Shown here: one piece after another, positions 54,955 through 63,131 of the stretch | Layout of the letters: each line of letters begins with the position of its first letter | Position numbering within the stretch: position 1 is the first letter of the stretch | NCBI GenBank assembly: GCA_036374995.1 | Contig: DASUSS010000143.1 | Coordinates: 24,972-88,971 of the forward strand | Direction: 5' to 3' | DNA length: 64,000 nucleotides | Source of the DNA: SH-MAG3 sp036374995 | Lineage (GTDB): Bacteria; Gemmatimonadota; Gemmatimonadetes; Longimicrobiales; RSA9 | Position numbers and translations under genes: made by a program | Notes under the pieces: generated by a model | Told to the model about the DNA's origin: nothing | Databases searched by the model: none | The model's input: only the letters and a program-made list of their open reading frames with translations

Positions 54955-54983
54955 ATGCTAAACGAAACGGGTCCTGCGTTCAA
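54955..54983 (-). promoter_or_regulatory. sigma-70-type promoter of the SulP gene
   Basis: The minus strand reads TTGAAC (54983-54978), exactly 17 bp, then TAGCAT (54960-54955); both boxes match 4 of 6. Initiation is near 54948, giving a leader of about 40 nt. Confidence 0.5.
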
Positions 54984-54987
54984 GCGG

Positions 54988-55003
54988 GCTACCGATCGGT
55001 AGC
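54988..55003. promoter_or_regulatory. 16-bp perfect palindrome upstream of the SulP promoter
   Basis: GCTACCGATCGGTAGC is its own reverse complement and ends 5 bp upstream of the -35 box, an activator-type position. The factor is unknown. Confidence 0.45.
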
Positions 55004-55108
55004 AGGCCGTCCGCGACCTATACCGGCGGTCGTTACCCCGGACTGGATGCGTAGCGTGGCGGCACGTTCGCCGTGTCGGGTCGGCACAAGTGGCGCTCCG
55101 GCCGTCGC

Positions 55109-55912
55109 TCACCGACCGCGGGAAGGGTCGGGTGAATCGGCGACGTTGACATCGATGTTGAGCACCGCGCCGTTCCACTCTTCCGGCGTGTTCAGGATTC
55201 CCTGCCAGATGGAGGCGGCGGCATATCCGGACTCGCGCGGCGCGGCCAGTGGGTCGAAGCCGGCGGTCCGGGCGACCCACAGCGCCGGCCGGCCGGTGCG
55301 CTGGTGCCGCACGTACTCTTCCGCCACCAGCGGGTAGAGTGCTTCCACATTGACGTCGTGGGCATAGAGACCCGGCGCGAAGCGGCCGTCCTCCAGCAGG
55401 CGCGCCGTCCAGCCGCGGACATACTCCTCCAGCTCCGGCGACACGCGATCCACGCGCTCCACATCGAGGAAGACGATCGTGCCGGTCGGAAAGCCATCCG
55501 CAGCGGCCGCAGCCGCCGCTTCATCCGCGTGCGCCCGCGCCTGCTCCGCCGTCAGATGCGCACTGCTGCACCGCGGCGACTCCACCACCGTATCCGTGCG
55601 AGCGCCCATCGCGCTCCAGTCCTGCTCGCCCACGTAAAGCACGGCAAAGCCCCACCCCATCGCGCGCAGTGAGTCCCGCCTGCCGGTCCAGGTCGTTCCC
55701 GTATAGCAGGGTGCGGGCAGGTAGTAGCCGACCCAGCGGTAGGGCGACTCGCCGAACCAGCCGCGCATCACGGCGTCGCCCGGATAGTCGCGGGTATCGA
55801 AGCCGGGCACGCCGCGGGGCTCGCGCCTCACGTCGACACGGGTGGGTGTCGCGCACGACGCCAGCAGGGCCGTGACGGCCACTGCCGTGAGGAAGGTCCG
55901 GGTTCGCTGCAT
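55109..55912 (-). CDS. DUF1906 (glycoside-hydrolase-like) lipoprotein
   Basis: The 267 residues comprise a lipobox LLASC (Cys20), then a DUF1906/Rv2525c-like TIM-barrel domain: GVPGFDTRDYPGDAVMRGWF, RWVGYYLPAPCYTG, AMGWGFAVLYVGEQDW, and GTIVFLDVERVDR with the acidic pair expected in the active site. Substrate and activity are unproven; relatives include cell-wall-associated proteins. ATG 55912 is chosen for the lipoprotein signal. It starts 17 bp after the metallophosphoesterase stop. Confidence 0.82.
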   Translation of the reverse strand: MQRTRTFLTAVAVTALLASCATPTRVDVRREPRGVPGFDTRDYPGDAVMRGWFGESPYRWVGYYLPAPCYTGTTWTGRRDSLRAMGWGFAVLYVGEQDWSAMGARTDTVVESPRCSSAHLTAEQARAHADEAAAAAAADGFPTGTIVFLDVERVDRVSPELEEYVRGWTARLLEDGRFAPGLYAHDVNVEALYPLVAEEYVRHQRTGRPALWVARTAGFDPLAAPRESGYAAASIWQGILNTPEEWNGAVLNIDVNVADSPDPSRGR

Positions 55913-55929
55913 GGGTCTGCTGCTCCCAG

Positions 55930-57108
55930 TCATTTCATTCGCATGCCGAACCGTGTGGTGAACTCGCGCGTCCGTTCGGTCATGCACTGTTCCAGGGTGC
56001 GGTCCGTGCCCGTGCACGCGAGGTAGTCCTCGTTCGGTGCGTTGATGACGAACAGGTCCACGCGGCCGCTGCGCTGGATCACGACGCGCATGTAGCCGGG
56101 CGCGCCTGCCCGGTACCGCATCCCCTCGATGTGCCCCAGACTGCTCACCTTGCTGCCGCTACCCGACACGGCGATGAAGCGCGGCTCCGGGAACGAGTCG
56201 CTCGCGATCACCTGGAGCGAGTGGTCGTGGCCGCCGATGAACAGGAGAGGTGGTCGCGAACGAAACGCGTTGAGCAGCTCACGCGTGAGCTCGCGATACA
56301 CGATGCTGTTCAGGTCCTGCTGGATGGTGCCCGAGCGCGCCAGCAGCATGCGAAGCCCCAGCGTCTTCCAGAACGGAACGAATCCACCGTGCGCACCGGC
56401 CGTGCGGAACGGGTGATGGGCGGCGACGATGAGGAAACGGCCCTCGGTCGTGCGCGTGATCTCGCGGGTCTCGGCGAACATGCGGCGCTTCGGCACGGTG
56501 TCCTGAGCCAGCAGCCACCACGCAGTGTCGTAGAGGAGCAGGCGAGTCTGGCTGCCGACATCCATGATGGACGGGCCCGGCTCGCCTGCCTCCGGACGGA
56601 GCGAGACATTGAACCCTGCCGCCCGCCGCCGCTCGAGGAATTCCTCGAGATTCCTGAGCCGCTGCTCGCCGCCCTCGGTGTCGCGTGCATTGCCCCAGTC
56701 GTGATTGCCGGCCAGGAAGACGCCGAGCGTGTTGTGCGCGCGCGCGTTCGGTCCCGCGAGCACGTTCACCTGACTCTGCACGATCGCGGAATCACGGGGG
56801 TAGTGTTCCACCGTCGTGCGCAGGCCCTCCGGGTAGACGATGTCTCCGAGGAACAGCACGACGACGGCGCTGTCGCGTGCGAGCGCGCCGGACCACTGCT
56901 CGACGTCGCCGCGCAGCCGGCGCAGGAGCGGGCTCGTCTGCTCGGTGGCCTCCCCCGCATCGCCGACCAGGAAGATTACGTTCTCCACCTCACCGGCCGC
57001 CGGCTCCGGCACCATGGAGCGGGGCAGGTCCGGGAGCGGGCGCGCACACGCAGCGCTTCCCGCGAGAAGCGTGGCGAGGAACACCCTCGCGGTCTGACGC
57101 CCGATCAT
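55930..57108 (-). CDS. exported metallophosphoesterase
   Basis: The 392 residues comprise a signal with a possible lipobox (AGSAAC, Cys21) and a calcineurin-like domain: FLVGDAGEAT (DxG type), FLGDIVYPEG (GDxxY), FLAGNHDWG (GNHD), AHHPFRTAG and GGHDHSLQV (GHxH). All metal ligands are recognisable. It resembles purple-acid-phosphatase-like enzymes; the substrate is unknown. The start at ATG 57108 overlaps the preceding stop as ATGA, fixing it against a long open frame that continues 440 codons upstream out of context. Confidence 0.88.
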   Translation of the reverse strand: MIGRQTARVFLATLLAGSAACARPLPDLPRSMVPEPAAGEVENVIFLVGDAGEATEQTSPLLRRLRGDVEQWSGALARDSAVVVLFLGDIVYPEGLRTTVEHYPRDSAIVQSQVNVLAGPNARAHNTLGVFLAGNHDWGNARDTEGGEQRLRNLEEFLERRRAAGFNVSLRPEAGEPGPSIMDVGSQTRLLLYDTAWWLLAQDTVPKRRMFAETREITRTTEGRFLIVAAHHPFRTAGAHGGFVPFWKTLGLRMLLARSGTIQQDLNSIVYRELTRELLNAFRSRPPLLFIGGHDHSLQVIASDSFPEPRFIAVSGSGSKVSSLGHIEGMRYRAGAPGYMRVVIQRSGRVDLFVINAPNEDYLACTGTDRTLEQCMTERTREFTTRFGMRMK

Positions 57109-57623
57109 AGCGGGATGCGGATCGTGATCGGCACGCCGGCCGTGGCCGCAGTTGCGTCCTCGCCCTCCGTGAACAGGTTCATCGGGTTCATCACGCCGAT
57201 CGTATTCCCGATGACGAGTCCGATGCCGGCACCGATCGCGGCGCCCGCCCAGCGGCCCTCGGGCGGGTTCCAGATCGAGGTGCCGACCACGCCGCCGAGG
57301 AGGGCGCCCGCGCCCAGTCCGGCCGCGCCCCAGACGACCGCGCCCTGGAGCCGCTCGGGGCTGTAGAAGCCGAGCCCCGCGCCGAGAGCCGCGCCCACGA
57401 GGAACGGTGCCGAGCGCCAGCCGAGGATGTCGTCGAGGTCCTCGACGTAGCGTCCGAAACGCGCCTCGAGGACGACGACGGAAACGGTCAGGTAGCCGCC
57501 ACCGGCAGCACCGGCGAGCAGGCCGAGCGACGTGGCGAGGACGCGCGACTGCGGCTCCTGCGCCCGGAGCTGGGCCGGCGCGAGGAGCGCGAGCGTCAGC
57601 AGCAGAGGGTAGATGGCTTTCAT
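57105..57623 (-). CDS. exported glycine-zipper protein
   Basis: The 172 residues comprise a signal peptide (about 1-21, PAQLRAQ), then several Gly/Ala-rich hydrophobic stretches (LGLLAGAAGGGYLTVSVVV, GAALGAGLGFYSP, GAAGLGAGALLGGVVG, GAAIGAGIGLVIGNTIGV) typical of glycine-zipper outer-membrane or envelope proteins. Function is unknown. It is translationally coupled to the metallophosphoesterase and divergent from the phosphate-transport pair. Confidence 0.72.
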   Translation of the reverse strand: MKAIYPLLLTLALLAPAQLRAQEPQSRVLATSLGLLAGAAGGGYLTVSVVVLEARFGRYVEDLDDILGWRSAPFLVGAALGAGLGFYSPERLQGAVVWGAAGLGAGALLGGVVGTSIWNPPEGRWAGAAIGAGIGLVIGNTIGVMNPMNLFTEGEDATAATAGVPITIRIPL

Positions 57624-57756
57624 GGCAGTGCGAACGAGTATGTAATCCGGCCGTCGCACGAGGCGGCGCCGGGCCGGGGTCGCCGGCCGGAGCGAGGCGC
57701 GTGCAAGAAGCAGGCGAACGTGATCGTGCAAGACTGTCGCACCGCGCGCGAATCCC

Positions 57757-57762
57757 TATTAT
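57757..57762 (+). promoter_or_regulatory. -10-like box upstream of the PhoU-like/pit genes
   Basis: TATTAT, 30 bp before the ATG at 57793. No good -35 is seen at 16-18 bp. GGAG at 57783-57786 is the ribosome binding site. Confidence 0.3.
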
Positions 57763-57792
57763 ACCCGCCGCAGGCGCCGGTCGGAGAAAGAA

Positions 57793-58479
57793 ATGGAGGC
57801 GGTCGTGCGACCCATCATCGCGCTTTTCGGCAAGTCCCCGTTCGGGCCGCTCGCGCAGCACGCGGAGCAGGTCCGTGCCACCGTGGAGCTCACCCGTCCG
57901 CTCGTGGAGTCGTTCCTGGCAGGTGACCGTGACCGGACGGTCGAGCTGTACGAACGGATCTCGAAGCTCGAGCACAAGGCGGACATCATCAAGAACGATA
58001 TTCGCGATCACCTGCCGAAGTCGCTGCTGATGCCCGTCGACCGCGGTGACGTCCTGACGTTCCTCAAGGAGCAGGACAGCCTCGCCGACCGCGCCGAGGA
58101 TCTCGGCGTGCTCGTCACCATGCGCGACACGCGCGCTCCCGACACCATGCGCCAGTCCGTCATGGCCCTCGTCGACGCCGTCAACGAGGCGGCCAGCGCG
58201 TGGTTCCGGGTCGCGGCCGAACTGCCGACGCTGGAGGGCGCCTCCTTCGCCGGTCCCGAGGTCGACCGGATGATGGAGCAGATCAAGAAGATCTCCAACC
58301 TCGAATGGGAGGCCGACAAGCGGCAGGCGGAGGCGACGCGCGTCATGTTCGATCAGGAGGCCGAGATCGGCCCCGTCTCCGTCGTGCTCTGGATGAACAT
58401 CTTCCGGGCGCTGGGCTCCGTGGCGGATCACGCGGAGAATACGGCCGACCTGCTCCGCGTGATGCTCGCCAAGCGATGA
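57793..58479 (+). CDS. DUF47 family PhoU-like accessory protein of Pit transporter
   Basis: The 228-residue all-helical protein of the DUF47/PhoU-like group contains ISKLEHKADIIKNDIRDHLPKSLLMPVDRGDVLTFLKEQDSLADRAED, then KKISNLEWEADKRQAEATR and NIFRALGSVADHAENTAD with metal-binding E/D pairs. It is a cytoplasmic regulator or stabiliser of low-affinity phosphate transporters. The start has GGAG 6 nt upstream; the stop overlaps pit as ATGA. Confidence 0.9.
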   Translation: MEAVVRPIIALFGKSPFGPLAQHAEQVRATVELTRPLVESFLAGDRDRTVELYERISKLEHKADIIKNDIRDHLPKSLLMPVDRGDVLTFLKEQDSLADRAEDLGVLVTMRDTRAPDTMRQSVMALVDAVNEAASAWFRVAAELPTLEGASFAGPEVDRMMEQIKKISNLEWEADKRQAEATRVMFDQEAEIGPVSVVLWMNIFRALGSVADHAENTADLLRVMLAKR

Positions 58480-59744
58480 CGCTTGGTCTCGTCATACTCG
58501 CCGTCGTCCTGATCGGCGGGCTGTACATGGCGTGGGGCATCGGCGCCAACGATGTGGCCAACGCCATGGGCACCTCGGTGGGCTCGGGCGCACTCACTCT
58601 CCTCGGCGCCATCATCCTCGCCGGCGTGCTCGAGTTCGGCGGCGCCGTCCTGATCGGATCCAGCGTGACGGAGACGATCAGCAAGGGCATCGTCGACACG
58701 GCACTGTTCGATACGTCGGGCCGGTGGGGTGAGCAGGGACCCACCATGCTCGCGCTGGGCATGCTGTGCGCCCTCATCGCCGCCGCCGGCTGGCTCCATG
58801 TCGCGACCCACATCGGTCTCCCCGTCTCCACCACCCACTCGATCGTCGGCGCCGTGGTCGGCATCGGCCTCGTCAGCTTCGGCCTCTCCGGCATCGACTG
58901 GGGAACCATGGGACAGATCGTGGCGAGCTGGGTCGTTTCGCCGCTCCTCGGCGGCCTGCTCGCGTTCATCAGCTTCTGGGCCATCCGGCGTTACATCCTC
59001 GGCAGCACCGACCCCGTCCGCGCGACCGTCCGCACCGCGCCCTACATCGTCGGCGGCGTCGCCGCCGTCATGGTGCTCTCCTTCATCTACAAGGTGCTGA
59101 AGAACCGGATGGATGTGCCGCCCATCGTGCTGGCGCTCGGCGTGGCGCTCAGCGCCGGGCTCCTCGCCGGCGTGCTCACCGCCGCGTTCACCCGCAGCCT
59201 CGCACCGGCGCCCGGGATGAAATCGTTCGATTTCGTCGAGCGCGTGTTCGCGCTGCTCCAGATCGGTACCGCCTGCTTCGTCGCGTTCGCCCACGGCGCC
59301 AACGACGTCGCCAACGCCGTCGGTCCCGTCGCCGCAGTCGTGTCGCTTTATCGCGCCGGCTTCGAGGCGGTCCCGGCCGAGGTGACCGTGCCGCTCTGGG
59401 TGCTCGTGCTCGGCGGCGGCGGCATCGTGCTCGGCCTGGCCACGCTCGGCTACCGCGTCATCGCGACGATCGGCAAGCAGATCACCGAGATCACGCCCAC
59501 CCGCGGCTTCAGCGCCGAGTTCGGTGCCGCGACCACCGTCCTGCTCGCCAGCAGCATGGGGCTGCCCGTCTCGACGACGCACACGCTCGTCGGCGCCGTC
59601 ATCGGTGTCGGCTTCGCCCGGGGCATCGGTGCACTCAACCTCCGGATCATCCGCAATATCGTGAACTCCTGGCTGGCGACCGTGCCGGTTGCAGCCGGAG
59701 GGGCCGCGCTGCTGTTCTTCATCGCGCGACTGTTCGTCGGCTGA
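58476..59744 (+). CDS. pit: inorganic phosphate transporter (Pit family)
   Basis: The 422 residues have about 11 membrane helices with the PHO4 signature repeated in each half: GANDVANAMGTSVGSGALT (about 24-42) and HGANDVANAVGPVAA, plus GLPVSTTHSIVGAVVGIG and GLPVSTTHTLVGAVIGVG. It is a cation-coupled phosphate symporter of the inner membrane. It is translationally coupled (ATGA) to the PhoU-like gene; longer in-frame starts upstream lie within that gene. Confidence 0.95.
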   Translation: MTLGLVILAVVLIGGLYMAWGIGANDVANAMGTSVGSGALTLLGAIILAGVLEFGGAVLIGSSVTETISKGIVDTALFDTSGRWGEQGPTMLALGMLCALIAAAGWLHVATHIGLPVSTTHSIVGAVVGIGLVSFGLSGIDWGTMGQIVASWVVSPLLGGLLAFISFWAIRRYILGSTDPVRATVRTAPYIVGGVAAVMVLSFIYKVLKNRMDVPPIVLALGVALSAGLLAGVLTAAFTRSLAPAPGMKSFDFVERVFALLQIGTACFVAFAHGANDVANAVGPVAAVVSLYRAGFEAVPAEVTVPLWVLVLGGGGIVLGLATLGYRVIATIGKQITEITPTRGFSAEFGAATTVLLASSMGLPVSTTHTLVGAVIGVGFARGIGALNLRIIRNIVNSWLATVPVAAGGAALLFFIARLFVG

Positions 59745-60113
59745 ATTTGCGGACCTGGCTCCAAAATCCGGTTAAGACCGATCCGGAAAGTCGTTTTCCA
59801 CAGATTTCGGGCCGCAGCGGCGGGGAAAGGGGGCCTGAGCGCACCAGTCGTCACCCAGTATATGGCGGCAGGCGGGCAGAACCATGGCTGGATGGGAATA
59901 ACCGTAGAGTGAAGGGTGGTCCGCAGACGGGCTGCCTGTTCCTGCGCGACGGTCCGTATGGGCGGGAACCGGTTGGGGGAGAACCGGTTACCATCTGAGG
60001 CACCAGCCGCGGCGTACGGTTGTGGACCCCCGAATCCGGCGCGGCTACCTTTCAGGGCCCGGGCCTGCGACCCTGTGGCGCGGGCGCGACCCGAATCACC
60101 GGAAACAACAAAA
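59745..60113. other. 369-bp intergenic region with twin AACCGGTT boxes
   Basis: No convincing gene. Two copies of the palindrome AACCGGTT (59967-59974 and 59982-59989) are 15 bp apart, about 125-150 bp before the M8 lipoprotein start. No clear terminator follows pit and no strong promoter is recognised. Confidence 0.5.
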
Positions 60114-61313
60114 ATGCGATTTCGATCCTCTTGTATGCTGCTCGCCGGGTGCATGCTCGCGGCGGCCTGCGGTGACTCGCCGACCGGCGACGGCCCGCGC
60201 GCGACGAACATGACGCAGAACGGCATTCTGCCGGGGGCGAAGACGGCCGGCTCCACCCTGTCCCCGTCGGTCCGGCTCACCAACGCGTCCGGACAGGCGG
60301 TGGCGGGTGCGACGGTCACGTTCGAGGTGACGGGCGGAGGCGGCAGCGTCAGTACGTCGAGCGTGACGACGAACAGCAACGGCGTGGCGACGCTGCCGAC
60401 GTGGACGCTCGGCCCGGGTCTGGTCGCGAACACGCTGCTTGCGCGCCACGGCTCGCTGGCACCGCTCGCGTTCACGGTGTGGGGGTGCTCGACGTTCTGC
60501 ATCGACATCCGGTTCGTGGGGACCATGTCGGCGGTGTGGCAGGACGCGTTCACGGCCGCCCGTCAGCGGTGGGAGCAGGTGATCACGGGTGATCTGCCGC
60601 CGGTACAGTTCAACGTGCCGGCGGATCCGTGCCGGGACCAGGATGGCAACGTGCTGGTGAGCACGCCTGCGCTGAATGAAGTGATCGATGACCTGGTGAT
60701 CTATGTGGAGGCGGACTCGATCGACGGACAGGGGCAGGTCCTCGGTTCGGCCGGACCGTGCTTCATCCGCAGCACCAGTCGCCTGCCCGTCTTCGGCATC
60801 ATGCTGTTCGACGAGGACGACCTTCAGCGCATGGAGAACACGGGCACGCTGAACGACGTGATCCTCCACGAGCTCGGCCACGTGCTCGGCTTCCCGTCGA
60901 TCTGGTCGGACTCCGTGTTCATCGACCAGAACGGCGCACTGCTCGTGGGCGAGGGAACGACTGATCCATATTTCACGGGCACGAACGCGGCGGCGCGCTT
61001 CGACCAGGCGGGCGGAGCGCTGGTGAACGGCGTGGGCGTGCCGATCGAGAATACGGGTGATGAAGGGACGCGGGACAGTCACTGGCGCGAGGCCGTCCTC
61101 GCCAGCGAGCTGATGACGGGATTCATCAGTGCGGTCGGGAACCCTCTGAGCGCGATCACGATCGGCTCGCTGATGGACATCGGCTATCAGGTCGATTTTG
61201 GTGCTGCGGATGCCTACACCGTGCCGAGCCCCGGAATGATGGCGGGACTGCGGTCCGAGCCCGAGCACATGCTGATCGAGCGGCCGCTCGCACCGCCACG
61301 CATCGTTCACTGA
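60114..61313 (+). CDS. leishmanolysin-like (M8) metallopeptidase lipoprotein with Ig-like domain
   Basis: The 399 residues comprise a lipobox LAAAC (Cys20), a bacterial Ig-like (Big-1-type) domain (about 40-125: VRLTNASGQAVAGATVTFEV, SNGVATLPTWTLG) and an M8-type domain. The M8 domain has H252ELGHVLGFP (HExxHxxGF), a downstream His in DSHWREAVLASELMTGFIS and the Met-turn-like ELMTG, a complete metzincin site. It is expected on the cell surface or in the periplasm. ATG 60114 is chosen for the lipoprotein signal. Confidence 0.87.
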   Translation: MRFRSSCMLLAGCMLAAACGDSPTGDGPRATNMTQNGILPGAKTAGSTLSPSVRLTNASGQAVAGATVTFEVTGGGGSVSTSSVTTNSNGVATLPTWTLGPGLVANTLLARHGSLAPLAFTVWGCSTFCIDIRFVGTMSAVWQDAFTAARQRWEQVITGDLPPVQFNVPADPCRDQDGNVLVSTPALNEVIDDLVIYVEADSIDGQGQVLGSAGPCFIRSTSRLPVFGIMLFDEDDLQRMENTGTLNDVILHELGHVLGFPSIWSDSVFIDQNGALLVGEGTTDPYFTGTNAAARFDQAGGALVNGVGVPIENTGDEGTRDSHWREAVLASELMTGFISAVGNPLSAITIGSLMDIGYQVDFGAADAYTVPSPGMMAGLRSEPEHMLIERPLAPPRIVH

Positions 61314-61330
61314 GACATACGGGAGACGCC

Positions 61331-62716
61331 ATGGTCCGGGGTAACGACGTCGTTACGCTCGCTGCTGCGATCCTCATGAGCTGCGTCCTGCCGGCTGCGG
61401 GCCGGGCGCAGCAGAACGCTTCGGCGAACGCCGTACCCCCCGCACGTGACGCGCGAATCTACGCTATCATCAACGATGTCTCGGCCGAACGGATCGGTGA
61501 CGACATCCGCACCCTGGCGGGCTTCGGCACGCGGAATACGCTGTCGGATACGCTCTCCGACACGCGCGGGATCGGCGCAGCGCGGCGCTGGATCAAGGCA
61601 GAGTTCGACCGGATCTCGGCCGCGTGCGGCGGCTGCCTGGAAGTGTCGTATCAGTCGTCGATCGTGAAGGCGCGTCCCCAGGGCGCACAGGACACGATCG
61701 ACGTGAACGTCGTCAACGTCATCGCCGTCCTGCGCGGAACGACGCACCCTGATCGCTACGTCATCATGGCGGGCGACATCGACTCGCGCGCGTCGAGCAC
61801 GTGGGATCATACGAGCGATGCGCCGGGCGCGAACGACAATGCGAGCGGCATGGCGGGCGTGCTCGAGGCCGCACGCGTCCTGACTAAGCATCGCTATGGC
61901 AAGACCATCGTCTTCGTGGGTCTGTCGGGCGAGGAGCAGGGTCTGTGGGGCGGCCGGCATATGGCCGGCGTCGCGCAGGAGCAGGGCTGGAACATCGAGG
62001 CCGTGCTCAACAACGACATGATCGGCAACATCGAGGGAATCGATGGCGTGATCGAGAACACCGTGTTCCGCGTGTTCTCCGAGCCGACGCCGGTCACGGA
62101 AACCGAGCGGGAGCGCCGCGCCCGCCGCACGTCGGGCGGTGAAGTGGACGGTGTCTCGCGCCAGCTCGCCCGTTACGTCGAGCGGATCACGCGCGAATAT
62201 TTCAGGAACCTGGACGCGATGATGATCTATCGTCTGGACCGATTCGGGCGCGGCGGGCATCATCGTCCGTTCAACGATCTCGGCTTTCCGGGTGTGCGCA
62301 TCATGGAGGCACACGAGAACTATACCCGCCAGCACCAGGACCTGCGGACCGAGAACGGCATCGCCTATGGCGACGTCGTCGAGGGCGTGGACTTCCAGTA
62401 CGCGCGCAAGCTCGCGGGAGTGAACGCTGCGGTTCTGGGCGCGCTCGCGTGGGCACCGCCGCCGCCCGACACCGTGCGCATCCGCGGGGCCGTCCGGCCG
62501 TCGACGTCGCTGTCGTGGTCCGCAGTCGACGATCCGGGTCTGGCCGGCTACAAGATCTACTGGCGCCTCACTACCGCGCCCCAATGGACCGACTGGATAT
62601 ACGTCGGCAACGTCACGGAACACGTTCTCGAGAACGTCATCATCGACAATTACGTGTTCGGCGTCGCCGCGATCGGTCGCGACGGTAACGAGAGCGTGGT
62701 GGTGTTCGGCAGATAG
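61331..62716 (+). CDS. exported M28-like peptidase with altered metal site and C-terminal beta domain
   Basis: The 461 residues comprise a signal peptide (about 1-26), then an M28-type domain with GANDNASGMAGVLEAA, GLSGEEQGLWGGRHMA, LNNDMIGN and RIMEAHENY. The first metal motif reads AGDIDSR (Asp149), where M28 enzymes normally have His (HxD). A fibronectin-like beta domain (about 385-461, LSWSAVDDPGLAGYKIYWR) ends the protein. It lies 17 bp after the M8 gene, so they are likely co-transcribed. Activity is plausible but the ligand change is unusual. Confidence 0.82.
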   Translation: MVRGNDVVTLAAAILMSCVLPAAGRAQQNASANAVPPARDARIYAIINDVSAERIGDDIRTLAGFGTRNTLSDTLSDTRGIGAARRWIKAEFDRISAACGGCLEVSYQSSIVKARPQGAQDTIDVNVVNVIAVLRGTTHPDRYVIMAGDIDSRASSTWDHTSDAPGANDNASGMAGVLEAARVLTKHRYGKTIVFVGLSGEEQGLWGGRHMAGVAQEQGWNIEAVLNNDMIGNIEGIDGVIENTVFRVFSEPTPVTETERERRARRTSGGEVDGVSRQLARYVERITREYFRNLDAMMIYRLDRFGRGGHHRPFNDLGFPGVRIMEAHENYTRQHQDLRTENGIAYGDVVEGVDFQYARKLAGVNAAVLGALAWAPPPPDTVRIRGAVRPSTSLSWSAVDDPGLAGYKIYWRLTTAPQWTDWIYVGNVTEHVLENVIIDNYVFGVAAIGRDGNESVVVFGR

Positions 62717-63131
62717 CGCAGCTCGGCAGCGCCCTGCGCCGGCTGGCCGCCCGGACCCACGTCACCCAGCGCTCGACGAACGGACTCGCAGCGGTCGGCC
62801 ACCCAGGCGCCGGTGGCATCGTTTCGACGAACGGACTCCGAGCGGTCCGGCCATCCGGGGCGCCTGTGGCAGCAGGAGCCGCGGATCCCGCAGCCATTCC
62901 GCCATTCCACGGGCACGATTGTGCTATCCCGCGTGGTCCCTCCTCCCACCTGCGGCGCCGATATCCGTCCACCCACCGGCACTGTCCATCCCAGCATACG
63001 GACCCATCCCGGCCCTGAGTGGTTACATCCTATGACCGCTCGGAGGGACGCCCCCCGCCGGCAGTGGCGGACCGGGGCGGTGACTCCGCGAATTCTCCCT
63101 GGTGGCCCGTTGGCCGCAGGTTTGCACGAGT
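62717..63131. repeat. 415-bp intergenic region with a two-copy imperfect direct repeat
   Basis: The segments 62773-62819 and 62824-62872 are imperfect direct copies of about 48 bp, both starting TCGACGAACGGACTC and ending near GTGGCA. No gene or strong promoter is recognised in the rest. Confidence 0.6.

Noticed and set aside
55930..58431. 833-codon open frame reading into the metallophosphoesterase
   Set aside because: The first 440 codons are antisense to the PhoU-like gene or out of frame with the glycine-zipper gene; the signal peptide and ATGA overlap at 57108 fix the start.
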